A stretch of 64,000 bases of DNA, taken from positions 1 to 64,000 of the forward strand of contig NZ_JBBIAB010000009.1 of NCBI RefSeq assembly GCF_039634785.1, read 5' to 3'. The position numbers and the translations under genes are program-made. Numbering within the stretch: position 1 is the stretch's first letter; each line of letters begins with the position of its first letter. Positions 51,318 to 61,400 of the stretch are shown here, piece after piece. The DNA comes from Tistrella mobilis. Lineage in GTDB: Bacteria; Pseudomonadota; Alphaproteobacteria; Tistrellales; Tistrellaceae. Under the pieces are notes generated by a model. It was not told the origin of the DNA and did no database searches. It saw only the letters and a list, made by a program, of their open reading frames with translations.

Positions 51318-52481
51318 ATGACCGAGCTGCTTCTTCAGGCCACCGCCGCGCCCTTCTCTGCCGACCTCACGGCCGGCGATCCGATTTTTTCTCCCGAAGC
51401 TGATCCCGCACGCGAAGCCCGGCTCGTCGATGCCTGGGCGGAGATGCGTCTGGACCGCCGGGCCCGCAGCGCCTGCGCCGGGCGCCCGCGTGCGGCCCTT
51501 CCCGAGATGTCCGAGCTTCTGCCGGCGGGGGCTGGCGTGGTCGAGGCGGCGCTCTGCCGGGACATGCTGGCGCGGGCCCGGCGCATGGCCGGCTTCGACA
51601 CCCCGCCGCCGGCCGGGGCGGCGCATGCGGCCGGACGGCGCCTTGGCCTGCTGGCGGATGCCGATGCCGCGGCGGGTGATGCCGGTGCCGACTGGCGGCG
51701 CTGGGCCGCGCGTGCGGACCAGGACGGCGCGGATCTGCTCCGTGCACGATTTGCAGCCGGTGACACTGTCGATGCGTCCGGGGCGGTCTGCGGCATCCGC
51801 GCGGCCCTGGGGCGCTTGCTCGATCATCTGGCGGTGGCACCGGCCGGGCTGCTGCCGCCGGCCGACCGGCTCGACATGCCCGAGATCCTGCTGCTCGCCC
51901 GGCTGGTCGAAATCGATGCCGAGTTGCGCGACGATCTGGAGGCGGCCGATCTGCCGGCGATGCTGGCCCGGCTGGCCCGATTCTGCGCCGACGAGCTGAC
52001 CGCCGGCTGGGCCGGTCTGCGGGCCGGTCTGCTGGCGGGGGATGCAGATGCCCCCGGGCGGCGGGCGGTTGCGGCGGTCGCGGCGCGCAGCTTCAACCAT
52101 CTGGTCGCCTGGATCGCGCCGCTTCTGCCCTTCATGGCCGAAGAGGCCTGGCTGGCGCGCTGGGGTGCCGGTGCCGGCAGTGTTCATGAACGTCTGTGGC
52201 CGTCGGTGGATCCGCTCTGGGCGACGCCGGGAACCATCCTCGCCAACCGGCGCCTGGACCGGCTGCGGGCCCTGGTGCGCGATGTGGCGGGCGGGCGCGA
52301 GATCACGGCGGATGCCACCGTCGAGCTGGATCTGCCCGCCGACCGGCGGCCGCCATTCCGTGAGGCCGAGCTTGGCCCCCTGCTGGGGGTTGGCCGGTTG
52401 CGTCTGCGCAGCCTGCCCGCCGGTGCAGCACCCGCAGCCCGGTTCGCCGCTGCTGGACCGGTGCTTGCCGCCACGGCATGA
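51318..52481 (+). CDS. Orphan IleRS post-catalytic/anticodon-binding-domain protein
   Basis: A 387-residue protein that looks like the tail of isoleucyl-tRNA synthetase without its catalytic core. GADLLRARFAAGD near 139-151 matches the GADxLRLW segment that follows the KMSKS loop; LARLARFCADELTAGW resembles the Fxx..FCxxDLSxxY segment; FNHLVAWIAPLLPFMAEEAW is the anticodon-binding-domain signature. No HIGH or KMSKS motif is present anywhere. Paralogous synthetase fragments sometimes act as tRNA-binding regulators or deacylases. The function is unknown. It is 7 bases upstream of a LysR gene, and sits behind a leader ORF and RNA structure. A degraded synthetase is an alternative, but the intact 388 codons and good ribosome binding site argue against. 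Confidence 0.6.
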   Translation: MTELLLQATAAPFSADLTAGDPIFSPEADPAREARLVDAWAEMRLDRRARSACAGRPRAALPEMSELLPAGAGVVEAALCRDMLARARRMAGFDTPPPAGAAHAAGRRLGLLADADAAAGDAGADWRRWAARADQDGADLLRARFAAGDTVDASGAVCGIRAALGRLLDHLAVAPAGLLPPADRLDMPEILLLARLVEIDAELRDDLEAADLPAMLARLARFCADELTAGWAGLRAGLLAGDADAPGRRAVAAVAARSFNHLVAWIAPLLPFMAEEAWLARWGAGAGSVHERLWPSVDPLWATPGTILANRRLDRLRALVRDVAGGREITADATVELDLPADRRPPFREAELGPLLGVGRLRLRSLPAGAAPAARFAAAGPVLAATA

Positions 52482-52488
52482 TCGGGGC

Positions 52489-53490
52489 ATGGCTGATGCT
52501 CCGCTCCGCGATCCCAATCCCGAACCGGGGGGCGCCCATGCCGATCCGGCGCTTCGGCCCGAGATCGCGCGGGCGCGCACCATTGCGCGCCTGCCGCTGA
52601 ACGCGATCCGGGCCTTTACCGCCGCGGCGCGGCTGGGTGGCATGGCGGCGGCGGCAGGAGAGCTTGGCCTCACCCCCGGGGCGGTCAGCCAGCAGGTGAA
52701 GACGCTGGAAGACCGGCTGGGGCTGAAGCTGTTCGAACGCGAAGCCCGCGGGGTCCGCCTGACCGCCGTCGGTGCCGACCTTGCCGATGCCGCCCATCAG
52801 GCGCTGGACGGGATGGCCCATGCCTATGAACGGGCGCTGGCCCGCACGGCGCCCGGCATCCTGACCGTCGGCGTGGCACCGAGTTTTGCAAGCCTCTGGC
52901 TGGCCCCCCGCATCGGCGGGTTCCTGAAGGCGCAGCCCGATCTGGCCGTGCGCCTCGACAGCCAGCGTCATCATGTCGACCTCGCCCGCGGCGAGGCCGA
53001 TATCGCCCTGCGCTGGGGGCGTGGGGACTGGCGCGGTCTGGTGGTGCTGCCGCTCGGTCCCGAACCCCTCACCCCGGTGGCGGCGCCTGCTTTGGCCGCT
53101 GCGCTGCGCACCCGCACCGATTTTGCGCCCGCCTGCCTGCTGGATCAGGTGCGGCTGCACTTCGCCGAACTCGATGATTGGGGCTGCTGGTTCCGGGTGG
53201 CGGGGGTGGCGATGCCGGAGGTGATCGCCGCCGGGCCGGGTGGACCGGTCTTCAGCGAATCGACCGCGGTGATCGAGGCGGCGGAGGCCGGCCAGGGCAT
53301 CGCCATCGGCCGGCCGTCGCTGACCGCCGATGCGATCGCAGCCGGCAGGCTGGTGCAGCTTTTCCCCGACATCCGTGCCGATGACGGCTGGGGCTATTAC
53401 CTGGTTGCGACCGAGGTGGGGCTGCGCCGGCCGGCGGTGGCGGCTTTTCGCGACTGGCTGATGGCGGAAATTGCGAAGATGCCGCGTTGA
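52489..53490 (+). CDS. LysR-family regulator (GcvA-like)
   Basis: A 333-residue LysR protein. The HTH is AARLGGMAAAAGELGLTPGAVSQQVKTLEDRLG at about 46-78, followed by LFEREARGVRLTAVG. The effector domain spans about 120-330 (DLARGEADIALRWGRGDW; FSESTAVIEAAEAGQGIAIGR). The GcvA-type group regulates amino-acid or antibiotic genes, often divergently; here it follows the IleRS-tail gene at 7 bases, so is probably co-transcribed. An N-terminal extension of ~35 residues precedes the HTH. Confidence 0.88.
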   Translation: MADAPLRDPNPEPGGAHADPALRPEIARARTIARLPLNAIRAFTAAARLGGMAAAAGELGLTPGAVSQQVKTLEDRLGLKLFEREARGVRLTAVGADLADAAHQALDGMAHAYERALARTAPGILTVGVAPSFASLWLAPRIGGFLKAQPDLAVRLDSQRHHVDLARGEADIALRWGRGDWRGLVVLPLGPEPLTPVAAPALAAALRTRTDFAPACLLDQVRLHFAELDDWGCWFRVAGVAMPEVIAAGPGGPVFSESTAVIEAAEAGQGIAIGRPSLTADAIAAGRLVQLFPDIRADDGWGYYLVATEVGLRRPAVAAFRDWLMAEIAKMPR

Positions 53491-53506
53491 ACCGGTCAAC
53501 GCTCCA

Positions 53507-54136
53507 TCAGGCGCTGCCGGTCCAGCCCTGCCAGGCCGGCCAGCCTTCGATCAGTGCGGCGAAGCGTTCATAGCCCGCAGCATCCGGATGGGCGCCATCC
53601 CCCGCCCGGACCTCTGCCATCCACACCGGATCTGCGGCCAGGGCATCGAAAACCGGCAGCCAGGGCACGCCCAGGCGCCGGCAGATCGGGCCGAGGGCGT
53701 CGCTCAATGCCTGAATGCGCAGATTGGCCTCGTCTTCCGCGATCGGCGGCGGGCCGATCATCAGCACCGGCCGACGGGCGCCGGCAACCCGCAGAATGCC
53801 CTCGGCATTGGCGAGGCTTTCGGCCATCGGCAGCCTGGTGCCGAAGGGTGTGGGCGCCTCCATGCGGTCATTGACCCCAAAGGCGAAGATCAGCCGGCCG
53901 TCGACGCCCTCCGGCAGCCGGGCGCGGCTTTCGCTCAGCCAGCGTTCGGCGATGTCGCGGCTGGTGTCGCGGCGGATGCCCAGATTGTAGAGGGTGAGAT
54001 CGGCACCGCGGGCGATGGCCTTTGCCGCCACCCGGCCTGCCCAGCCCAGGCAGGTGCTGTCGCCCGCGCCCGCGACGAAGCTGTCGCCGATGACGCAGAT
54101 CCGCAGGGGCAGACGCTCCTCGCCGCCCGCCGTCAT
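53507..54136 (-). CDS. SGNH/GDSL-type hydrolase
   Basis: A 209-residue hydrolase with the Ser motif GDSF (block I, ICVIGDSFVAGAGD at 13-26), block III G-x-N-D (FAFGVNDRME), and block V D-x-x-H (GDGAHPDAAGY) near the C-terminus. No signal peptide, so it is likely a cytoplasmic esterase or lipase. ATG 54136 overlaps the Crp-like gene stop, making an operon with it. Confidence 0.88.
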   Translation of the reverse strand: MTAGGEERLPLRICVIGDSFVAGAGDSTCLGWAGRVAAKAIARGADLTLYNLGIRRDTSRDIAERWLSESRARLPEGVDGRLIFAFGVNDRMEAPTPFGTRLPMAESLANAEGILRVAGARRPVLMIGPPPIAEDEANLRIQALSDALGPICRRLGVPWLPVFDALAADPVWMAEVRAGDGAHPDAAGYERFAALIEGWPAWQGWTGSA

Positions 54137-54816
54137 CCGCGGGCGATCCGGTCGAGGGCGGCGCGGTCGGTGATCGTCACCCGGCCATAGGCGCGGGCGA
54201 TCAGCCCGTCGCGGGCCCAGGCGCCGAGCAGGCGATTGACGGTCTGGCGCGACGTGCCGAGCATGTGACCCAGTTCCTCCTGCGGCAGATGCAGGGCGAT
54301 CCGTGTGGCGGTGCCTTCGACCTCTCCATAGGCATCGGCCAGCGCCAGCAGGCGCTTGGCGAGCCGGCGATCGAGCGGCAGGAAGGCTTCGTCTTCAAGG
54401 GCCGAGAAGGTCATGCGCAGCCGGCGGCAGAGCAGGACCAGAAGATGAGCCGACAGCGGCGGATGCTCTGTCAGCAGGCGCACGAAGGCGGCCTTGGGCA
54501 CCACGATCAGCTCGCTCTCGCCCAGCGCCACGGCGTCATGGGTGCGCCGGCCGCCGTCGATGAGGGCGATTTCGCCGAACCAGGCGCCGGGCTCCAGCAC
54601 GGCCAGCACCAGTTCACGACCGTCATCGCCGGCCGAGGCGATACGGACCGCGCCCGAAATCACGCCGAACAGGGCATCGGCCTCGTCGCCCTTGGCATGG
54701 ATCAGCCCGCCATCCGGCACCCGGCGCCGGCTGCCTGCCTCGGTCAGGCGCCGCACCGTGTCCTCGGGCAGGGACGAGGAAAGAAAGCCGCTCTGGTCGG
54801 CGAAGGGGATGGTCAT
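54133..54816 (-). CDS. Crp/Fnr-family transcriptional regulator
   Basis: A 227-residue regulator with an N-terminal cyclic-nucleotide-binding beta barrel (GAVRIASAGDDGRELVLAVLEPGAWFGEIALIDGG, the FGEIALI segment near 92-98) and a C-terminal winged HTH (LPQEELGHMLGTSRQTVNRLLGAW). The E-x(5)-R/T-S phosphate cassette is approximated by GEIALIDGGRRTHDAVA, so a cyclic nucleotide may bind, but effector specificity is uncertain. It has no Cys cluster for oxygen sensing. Divergent from the HD gene; the class III cyclase of this window is a possible but unproven source of its ligand. Confidence 0.88.
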   Translation of the reverse strand: MTIPFADQSGFLSSSLPEDTVRRLTEAGSRRRVPDGGLIHAKGDEADALFGVISGAVRIASAGDDGRELVLAVLEPGAWFGEIALIDGGRRTHDAVALGESELIVVPKAAFVRLLTEHPPLSAHLLVLLCRRLRMTFSALEDEAFLPLDRRLAKRLLALADAYGEVEGTATRIALHLPQEELGHMLGTSRQTVNRLLGAWARDGLIARAYGRVTITDRAALDRIARG

Positions 54817-54907
54817 CGGGCGGCGCGGGGTCTCGGGGATGAGGGGGCGCAAAGACGCGGCGGGATGGTTGCGTGGACTGTCGCAGGGCCGACAGACGAC
54901 AGGCAAT

Positions 54908-54924
54908 ACATGATCCTAGCATGT
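54908..54924. promoter_or_regulatory. Inverted repeat ACATG-N7-CATGT between crp-like and HD genes
   Basis: ACATG (54908-54912) and CATGT (54920-54924) are separated by seven bases in the divergent intergenic region, in the range of Crp-like dimer sites, though the half-site differs from the classical TGTGA. An operator for the neighbouring Crp-like regulator is plausible. Confidence 0.4.
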
Positions 54925-54999
54925 TTGTCCCGGAACCACCGTCCGGGCAAGGGGCGACAACCGCTCCGTCGAAGGATCCAAGGGAGGACGAGCCGTCAC

Positions 55000-55602
55000 A
55001 TGAACGCCATCACGCCGCCCGATGCCGAAGCCCGCGCCGGCTTTCGCCGCATGCAGGAGGGCACCGCCGAGGATTGGGCGAAGATCGCCGGCAGTTTCCG
55101 CGGCTATGCCCGGGCGCTGCCCGACCGGATTCTGGATCACCTGAAACTGCTCGACGGTGATTTCGGCGGATTCCCGATCGACCGGCTGCATCATTCGCTG
55201 CTGACCGCGACGCTGGCCCACCAGGCCGGCGAGAGCGAGGAATACGTGGTCTGCGCCCTGCTCCACGACATCGGCGACACGCTCGGCAGCTATAATCATC
55301 CGGATATCGCGGCCGCGATCGTGAAGCCCTTCGTCGAGCCGGAGCATCACTGGATGGTGGAGAAGCACGGCCTGTTCCAGGGCTATTATTTCTTCCACCA
55401 TATCGGGCTGGACCGCGACATCCGGGAACAGTTCCGGGGGCATCCGAATTTCGACCGCACGGCGGCCTTCTGCGAGAAATACGATGCGCCGGCCTTCGAT
55501 GCCGATGCCGCATGCATGCCGCTCGAGGCCTTCGAGCCGATGCTGCGACGGGTGTTCGCCGCCCCGAAGCAGTCGGTCTACAAGAAGGCGATGGAGGACT
55601 GA
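55000..55602 (+). CDS. HD-domain protein (possible PhnZ/MIOX-like oxygenase)
   Basis: A 200-residue HD-superfamily protein. Metal ligands are seen in RLHHSLLTATLAHQ (H66/67), LLHDIGDTLGSYNHPD (H88-D89, H99), EPEHHWMVEKHGL and FHHIGLDRDI. The spread of several HH motifs, as in the mixed-valence diiron oxygenases PhnZ and MIOX, is more like that group than a plain phosphohydrolase, but activity is unproven. ATG 55000 after GGGAGGACG. It lies 4 bases before the class II aldolase gene, a likely operon. Confidence 0.75.
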   Translation: MNAITPPDAEARAGFRRMQEGTAEDWAKIAGSFRGYARALPDRILDHLKLLDGDFGGFPIDRLHHSLLTATLAHQAGESEEYVVCALLHDIGDTLGSYNHPDIAAAIVKPFVEPEHHWMVEKHGLFQGYYFFHHIGLDRDIREQFRGHPNFDRTAAFCEKYDAPAFDADAACMPLEAFEPMLRRVFAAPKQSVYKKAMED

Positions 55603-55606
55603 CGCC

Positions 55607-56452
55607 ATGACCGCCCAGCATCCCACCCCGGCCGCCGATCCCGCCGCCAGGCGCCCCGCGACCGATCCGGGGCCGATGAGCGCCGCCGCGGCCCGCTACG
55701 GCAACCTGCCCCGCCCGCCCCGCTTCGAGCGGGTGGAAGAGGCCCGGCTCCACGCCAAGCAGCGCCTTGCCGCGGGTTTCCGCATCTTCTCGCGCTTCGG
55801 CCTGGATGAAGGCGTCGCCGGACATATCACCGTGCGCGATCCCGAACATCCGACCACTTTCTGGACCAACCCCTTCGGCGTGCATTTCAGCCAGATCAAG
55901 GTCTCCAACCTGATCCGGGTCGATGAAGAGGGGCAGGTGGTCGACGGCGATGCGATCTGCAATGCCGCCGCCTTCGCCATCCATTCCCGCATCCACAAGG
56001 CCCGCCCGGATGTGATGGCCGCGGCCCACAGCCACGGGGTCTATGGCCGCGCCTGGTCGACGCTGGGGCGGCCGCTTCAGCCGATCACCCAGGATTCCTG
56101 TGCCTTCTGGAACGACCATGCCGTCTATGACGATTTCGGCGGCGTGGTGGTCGAACTGGACGAGGGCGACCGGATCGCGCGGGCCTTGGGCAACAACAAG
56201 GCCGCGATCCTGCAGAACCACGGCCTGCTGACGGTCGGCGCCTCGGTGGACGAGGCGGTCTGGTGGTATGTGGCGATGGAGCGCTGCTGCCAGGTCCAGC
56301 TGATGGCAGAGGCGGCAGGCACGCCCAAGGTCATCTCCGATGCGTCGGCCGCCCAGGCCTATTCGGTCACCGGCACCGCCCAGGCCGGCTGGTTTCAGTT
56401 CCAGCCGCTCTATGCCCGGATCGTCAAGGAACAGCCGGACCTGCTCGACTAG
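55607..56452 (+). CDS. Class II aldolase/adducin family protein
   Basis: A 281-residue protein of the class II aldolase (AraD/FucA/adducin) fold. GVAGHITVRDPEHP (about 67-80), the metal-binding AAAHSHGVYGRAWSTLG with the H-x-H pair near 138-141, and ILQNHGLLTVGASVDEA with the third His are all visible. The family uses Zn to cleave or epimerise sugar phosphates, but many members act on other substrates. It probably forms a unit with the HD protein just upstream. Confidence 0.9.
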   Translation: MTAQHPTPAADPAARRPATDPGPMSAAAARYGNLPRPPRFERVEEARLHAKQRLAAGFRIFSRFGLDEGVAGHITVRDPEHPTTFWTNPFGVHFSQIKVSNLIRVDEEGQVVDGDAICNAAAFAIHSRIHKARPDVMAAAHSHGVYGRAWSTLGRPLQPITQDSCAFWNDHAVYDDFGGVVVELDEGDRIARALGNNKAAILQNHGLLTVGASVDEAVWWYVAMERCCQVQLMAEAAGTPKVISDASAAQAYSVTGTAQAGWFQFQPLYARIVKEQPDLLD

Positions 56453-56588
56453 GTCGTCAATGCGGATTGGTGCATTCCCGTGGATGCAGCGTTTCGCGTA
56501 AGACGCTGGTCGACGAGGGGATATCAGGCCATCTGGCAAAGGAAGCGGTGGTGACGTCCACCGCGCCCCTTGCCGGAGATCCAGAAAA

Positions 56589-57476
56589 ATGACCAATCAT
56601 TCATCTGACCTGGCGAGCCTCGTGCCGCCTGTGGACGTCACCCGCCGCGGCTTTACCCTCGGCTCGCTGGCGGTGGGTTTTGCGCTGGCCGCCAGGCCCG
56701 TGCGGGCGGAGACGCGGATCACGACCGATGCCGCGGGGCTGGAGGCGGGCGCCTTCACCCTGCCGGTCTCGGGCTTCGACGTGCCCTGCTATTTCGCCCG
56801 GCCGGCAGGGGGCGAAAGGCTCGCCACCATCCTGGTCGCGCCCGAAATCTTCGGCCTGCACGAGCACATCGCCGATGTCTGCCGGCGTTTCGCGCATGAG
56901 GGCTTTCTGGCAATCGCCTTCGATCCCTTCGCGCGTCAGGGAAACGTCACCACGCTGCCCGACGTGCAGACCATCATCTCGACCGTGGTCTCGAAAACGC
57001 CGGATGCCCAGGTGATGGCCGATCTGGATGCCATCGCCGCTCATGCCGCAGCCGAACGCGGCGGCGATCCGGAGCGGCTGGGCATCACCGGCTTCTGCTG
57101 GGGCGGGCGCACGACCTGGCTTTATACCGCCCATAATCCGAAGGTGAAGGCAGGCGTCGCCTGGTATGGGCGGCTGGTCGGGCCGTCGAACGAGATCACG
57201 CCGCGCCAGCCCATCGAAGTGGCCGCCGATCTGGCGGGGCCGGTGCTGGGCCTCTATGGCGGGGCCGACAGCGGCATTCCGGTTGCGACGGTGGAGCAGA
57301 TGCGTGCTGCACTCGCCGCGGCCGGCACGCCGGCGGCGCAGGCGTCGGAGATCATCGTCTATCCCGACACGCCCCATGCCTTCCATGCCGATTATCGGCC
57401 GAGCTATCGGCCCGAAGCCGCCAGGGACGGCTGGGCGCGCTGCCTCGCCTGGTTCCGCGATCACGGCCTCGGCTGA
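56589..57476 (+). CDS. Exported dienelactone hydrolase family protein
   Basis: A 295-residue alpha/beta-hydrolase. The N-terminus has a twin-arginine signal TRRGFTLGSLAVGFALAARPVRA (about 19-41), so it is exported. The cysteine nucleophile is in ITGFCWGGRT (Cys at about 169), and the catalytic His is in DTPHAFHADYR; DLH uses a Cys-His-Asp triad. It hydrolyses dienelactone-like esters or lactones in known members; the substrate here is unknown. It converges with mtgA 15 bases apart. Confidence 0.9.
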   Translation: MTNHSSDLASLVPPVDVTRRGFTLGSLAVGFALAARPVRAETRITTDAAGLEAGAFTLPVSGFDVPCYFARPAGGERLATILVAPEIFGLHEHIADVCRRFAHEGFLAIAFDPFARQGNVTTLPDVQTIISTVVSKTPDAQVMADLDAIAAHAAAERGGDPERLGITGFCWGGRTTWLYTAHNPKVKAGVAWYGRLVGPSNEITPRQPIEVAADLAGPVLGLYGGADSGIPVATVEQMRAALAAAGTPAAQASEIIVYPDTPHAFHADYRPSYRPEAARDGWARCLAWFRDHGLG

Positions 57477-57491
57477 GCCCCCCGGAGCCGC

Positions 57492-58232
57492 TCAGGCCGG
57501 CGGTGCCGCACAGGCTGTCGCCGGCCCCAGCTGCCCCACACGGCGGGTGATGACCCCCGCCCGGCGCTGGATGTAGCGCGTGGGCTCCGAGGCGCTCCAG
57601 CGGCGCGGATTGGGCAGAACCGCGGCGAGCAGTGCCGCTTCCCGTGCGGTCAGCGCCGCGGCGGGCTTGCCGAAATGGGCCCGGGCGGCGGCTTCGGCAC
57701 CATAGATGCCCGGCCCCATTTCGGCGACGTTCACGTAAAGCTCGATGATCCGCCATTTCGGCCACAGGATCTCGATCGCGAAGGCGAGCGGCACCTCCAG
57801 CGCCTTGCGCAGGAAGCCGCCGCCCGGCCAGAGGAACAGGTTGCGGGCGGTCTGCATGGTGATGGTGCTGGCGCCGCGCAGCGGCCGGCCGTCGCGCCAT
57901 TCCTCGATCGCCTCGCCGACCGCGTTCCAGTCGACGGCGAAATGGCTGCAGAAATTATTGTCTTCGGCGGCGATCGCCGAATTCGGCAGGGCGCGGGCGA
58001 TCTGATCCAGGTCGCGCGGCCGATAATCCAGCCGCCCCTCTTCGACCAGGCGGATCAGCATCAGCGGCGTCGCCGGCGGATCGATCCAGCGATAGGCGAC
58101 CAGCATGGCCGCCCAGACCGCCAGTATTGTCAGCACCACGGCCCGCACCGCCCGCAAAACCCGACGCAGCAGGCTGGGCGCTGGCCGGGCGGATCGGCCC
58201 GGGCGCGGCTTCGGGGGTTGGTCGGTGGTCAT
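57492..58232 (-). CDS. mtgA: Monofunctional biosynthetic peptidoglycan transglycosylase
   Basis: A 246-residue GT51 enzyme that polymerises lipid II. One N-terminal transmembrane helix at about 28-46 (VVLTILAVWAAMLVAYRWI) anchors it. GT51 motifs: AAEDNNFCSHFAVDW with the catalytic Glu, GASTITMQTARNLFL, RKALEVPLAFAIE and LYVNVAEMGPGIYG. There is no transpeptidase domain, hence MtgA. ATG 58232. It is divergent from the giant autotransporter. Confidence 0.95.
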   Translation of the reverse strand: MTTDQPPKPRPGRSARPAPSLLRRVLRAVRAVVLTILAVWAAMLVAYRWIDPPATPLMLIRLVEEGRLDYRPRDLDQIARALPNSAIAAEDNNFCSHFAVDWNAVGEAIEEWRDGRPLRGASTITMQTARNLFLWPGGGFLRKALEVPLAFAIEILWPKWRIIELYVNVAEMGPGIYGAEAAARAHFGKPAAALTAREAALLAAVLPNPRRWSASEPTRYIQRRAGVITRRVGQLGPATACAAPPA

Positions 58233-58464
58233 GCGCAGGCCAATCCTCGGTGCATGGCCGCCAGCATGCCTGAGCGGGGCTGATGTCGCCACGGGAAAAC
58301 CTGTGTCAGCTTCGGGGCGCGGCTCAGGGTTAAGGCGATGTAAACCCGGGTTGACCTGTCGATCTGTGGACCTTCCGGCACCGGTGCGGCTCCGACATGT
58401 TGGAGGCTCGGTCGGAGCGCCCGGCTCCGGCATCGGATCGCTTTGCCCGAAGGATGCGCGCATC

Positions 58465-61400
58465 ATGGCTGGCCACCCCCGCTCTCTCTGCCACGAGGTC
58501 GACCTGTCCCGCCGTCTCAGCCATCTGAGGCGGCGTCTGATGGCCGGTGCCGCCATGACCGTAATGGTCTGGGGGGCGGGCAGCCGCGACGAGGTTCTGG
58601 CCGAGACCATTCCGGTCGGCTCGGGTGATACCCCCCTCAGGCTTGAAGAGCTGTCGGATCTGCCGACGACGGTGGAGATCACCGCGGGGGCCAGCCGGAC
58701 GGTGACCGGCGATGCACCGGCAGTCGCGTCCGAGACGGCGGGCTGGACGCTTGAGAATGGCGGCGAGATCACCGCGGAGGGGCTGGCCGTGGGGCTGGTC
58801 GGCAGCACCCTGGTCAACGGCAGCGATGGCCGGATCACCGGTGCTGCCGGCGTGCAGATGGCCGATCCGGACGGTACCGCGGGCCTTGGGGTCGAGAATG
58901 CCGGCGTGATTACCGGCCAGGCAGGTGCCGGCCTGGTGGCCGAGGGGAGCGGCCTCTTTGCCCTCGACAACCGGGCGTCGGGCGCGATCTTCGCGGCGGG
59001 GCCGGCGCTCGCCGTTCAGGCCGTGGGCGCGGTGATCGGCAATGACGGCACGATCCAGAGCAGCGGGACCGATGGTGCCCTGATCGGTGCCGGCAATGTG
59101 GTTCTCGCCAATGGCGCAAACGGGGTGATCATCGGCGACGCCATCGGCCTCGGCATCACCGGCGGGGCGGTCGAGGTGACGAATGCGGGCACGATTGCCG
59201 GCGGTGCCAACAGCGCGCAGCCCGTGGCGGGCGGCATTGCCATTCAGGCCGACACCGCAACCGTGCGGAACGAGGCCGGCGGCACGGTGCTGGGCCGCGA
59301 GGCAGGGGTGACGGTCGAGGCCGCCGACACGGCAGAGGTCGTCAATGGCGGGGTGCTGAACGGCGTGATGATCGATGGCGAGACGCAGGCCCTGCTGCGC
59401 AATCTCGCCGGCGGCTCGATCACGGCCGAAACCGACAATCTCGTCACCGGTCGCGGCATCGTGCGGGTCGAAAACGCCGGCACGATCGAGGCCAGCGCCC
59501 CCGGACGGGGCAGCGAGATCGGCCTGATCGCGGGGATGCGCGAGGGCGCGGAGCGGCCGGCGGAGACCACCCTGATCAATGAGGCAGGCGGCCGGATCAC
59601 CGGCTTCAACGGCGCGGCCGTGCTTTCCGGTGACGTGATCCGCATTGAGAATCGGGGCACGATCGATGGCATTCTGGCCCCTGCCGTCAGCGCTACCGCC
59701 GATGTCACCCATGTCGTCAACGAGGGCCTGGTCGCCGGCGGGACCGGTTTCCTGATCGATGGCGATGCCACTCTGACCAACGCCGCCGCGGGCGAGATTC
59801 TGACCTGGGGGACGGCGGTTTTCGCCACCGGCGCCGCCGATGTGGTCAATGCCGGGCAGATCGTTACCGTCCACGGTGTCGTGCCCGCCGATGTCCCGGA
59901 CGGTGCAGTGGCCGTGGGCAGTGGCAGCCATATCGACAATCTTGCGGGCGGCGTGATCCTGAACCGCCGGTGGTCCGGCATCGCCGTGTCGGATGGTCTG
60001 GGGGATGAGGATCCGGCCGACCGTGAAACAGTCATCGAGAATGCCGGCCTGATTCGCTCCGAAGGCCGCGGTCGAGGGGTGACTGTCGATGTGGCAGGGC
60101 GCGTGACGATCTCCAACCGTCAGGGCGGGACCATCCTCTCGGCTGGTGCCGAAGGTATTCTGCTTCAGGCCGGCACGATCGCCATCGATAATGCCGGGGC
60201 CATCATCGGCGGCAGTGCCGATGAGGATGTGGAGATGATCGCGGGCGTTGCCGCCCTCGGAGACAGGACCGTGGTGACCAACCGGGCGGGCGCCATCATC
60301 GCCGGCGACGGGATGGGAGTCTCCCTCACCGCCGCGGATGAAGCGGTGATCGAGAATGCCGGCTTCGTCAACGGCGTGGTCGTCGACGGTGGCATGTCCA
60401 CCCGGCTGGATAACGCCGCGACAGGTGTTGTGGCTGCCTATGAACAGAACGGGCTGCTCGGCAAGGCGATCACGGTCGACAATGCCGGTGCCATTCAGGG
60501 TGGGGTCTCTGCCCTGGTTCTTGGGGGCGACACGGGGCGGGTCGTCAATACGGGAACCATCGAAGGGGGTAGCGGCGCCGGCATCGCGAGCGTCACGACG
60601 GCCGGCACCAGTGTCGCCAACAGCGGGGCGATCACCGGCGGCGTGGTCGGCATCGGCACCGAGGGTGGGCTCACGCTCGAAAATACCGGCCGGATTTCAG
60701 GCGGCTTCGTTGCCGTCAAGGCGGTGGGCAGCGCAACCGTCGACAACCGGGCCGGTGGCGAGATCGTCTCCGAAGGCTCTGCGATCGAGGTCGTGGGCGA
60801 AGCGCTGATCACCAATGCCGGCCTCATCCGGTCCGAGCAGGGCATTGCGATCGCGGTTGAAGGCGATGCGGTGGTCGGCAATGCTGCGGGCGGCGTCATC
60901 GAGGCGGCCGGACCGGCCCTTCTGCTGGCGGGCACGGCATCGCTCACCAATGCCGGGCGCATCTCGTCCACCGATCCGACCTTCGGCGGCGACGATGCGG
61001 AAGGCGTCGCCATCCTGGCCGGCAGCGGCGGGTTGATCGCCAATACCGGCGTGATCGAAAGCGGTGCCGGCGCGATTATGATCGGTGACGTCGCCGACGA
61101 TGCCGGGGAACTGACGACCGCCATTGCCAATGACGGCCTGATCCAGGCGCGCGGGGACGGCGTGGCGCTGGCGGCCGATATCGTCGGCGGGCTGGAGATC
61201 GCCAATACCAACACCATCGTTGCGGCCGACGGACCCGCCATGCAGGTCACTGCCGGCGAGGTGCTGCTGGGCAATGGCGGGGTGATCGTCAGCGACGGCG
61301 GCACCGGGATCCGGCTGGAGGCGAATACGGTGTCGGTTTCCAACGGCGCCGGTGCGCTGATCCGCGGCGGCGGCGGTGGTGACGAGGACGGCGGCATGTC

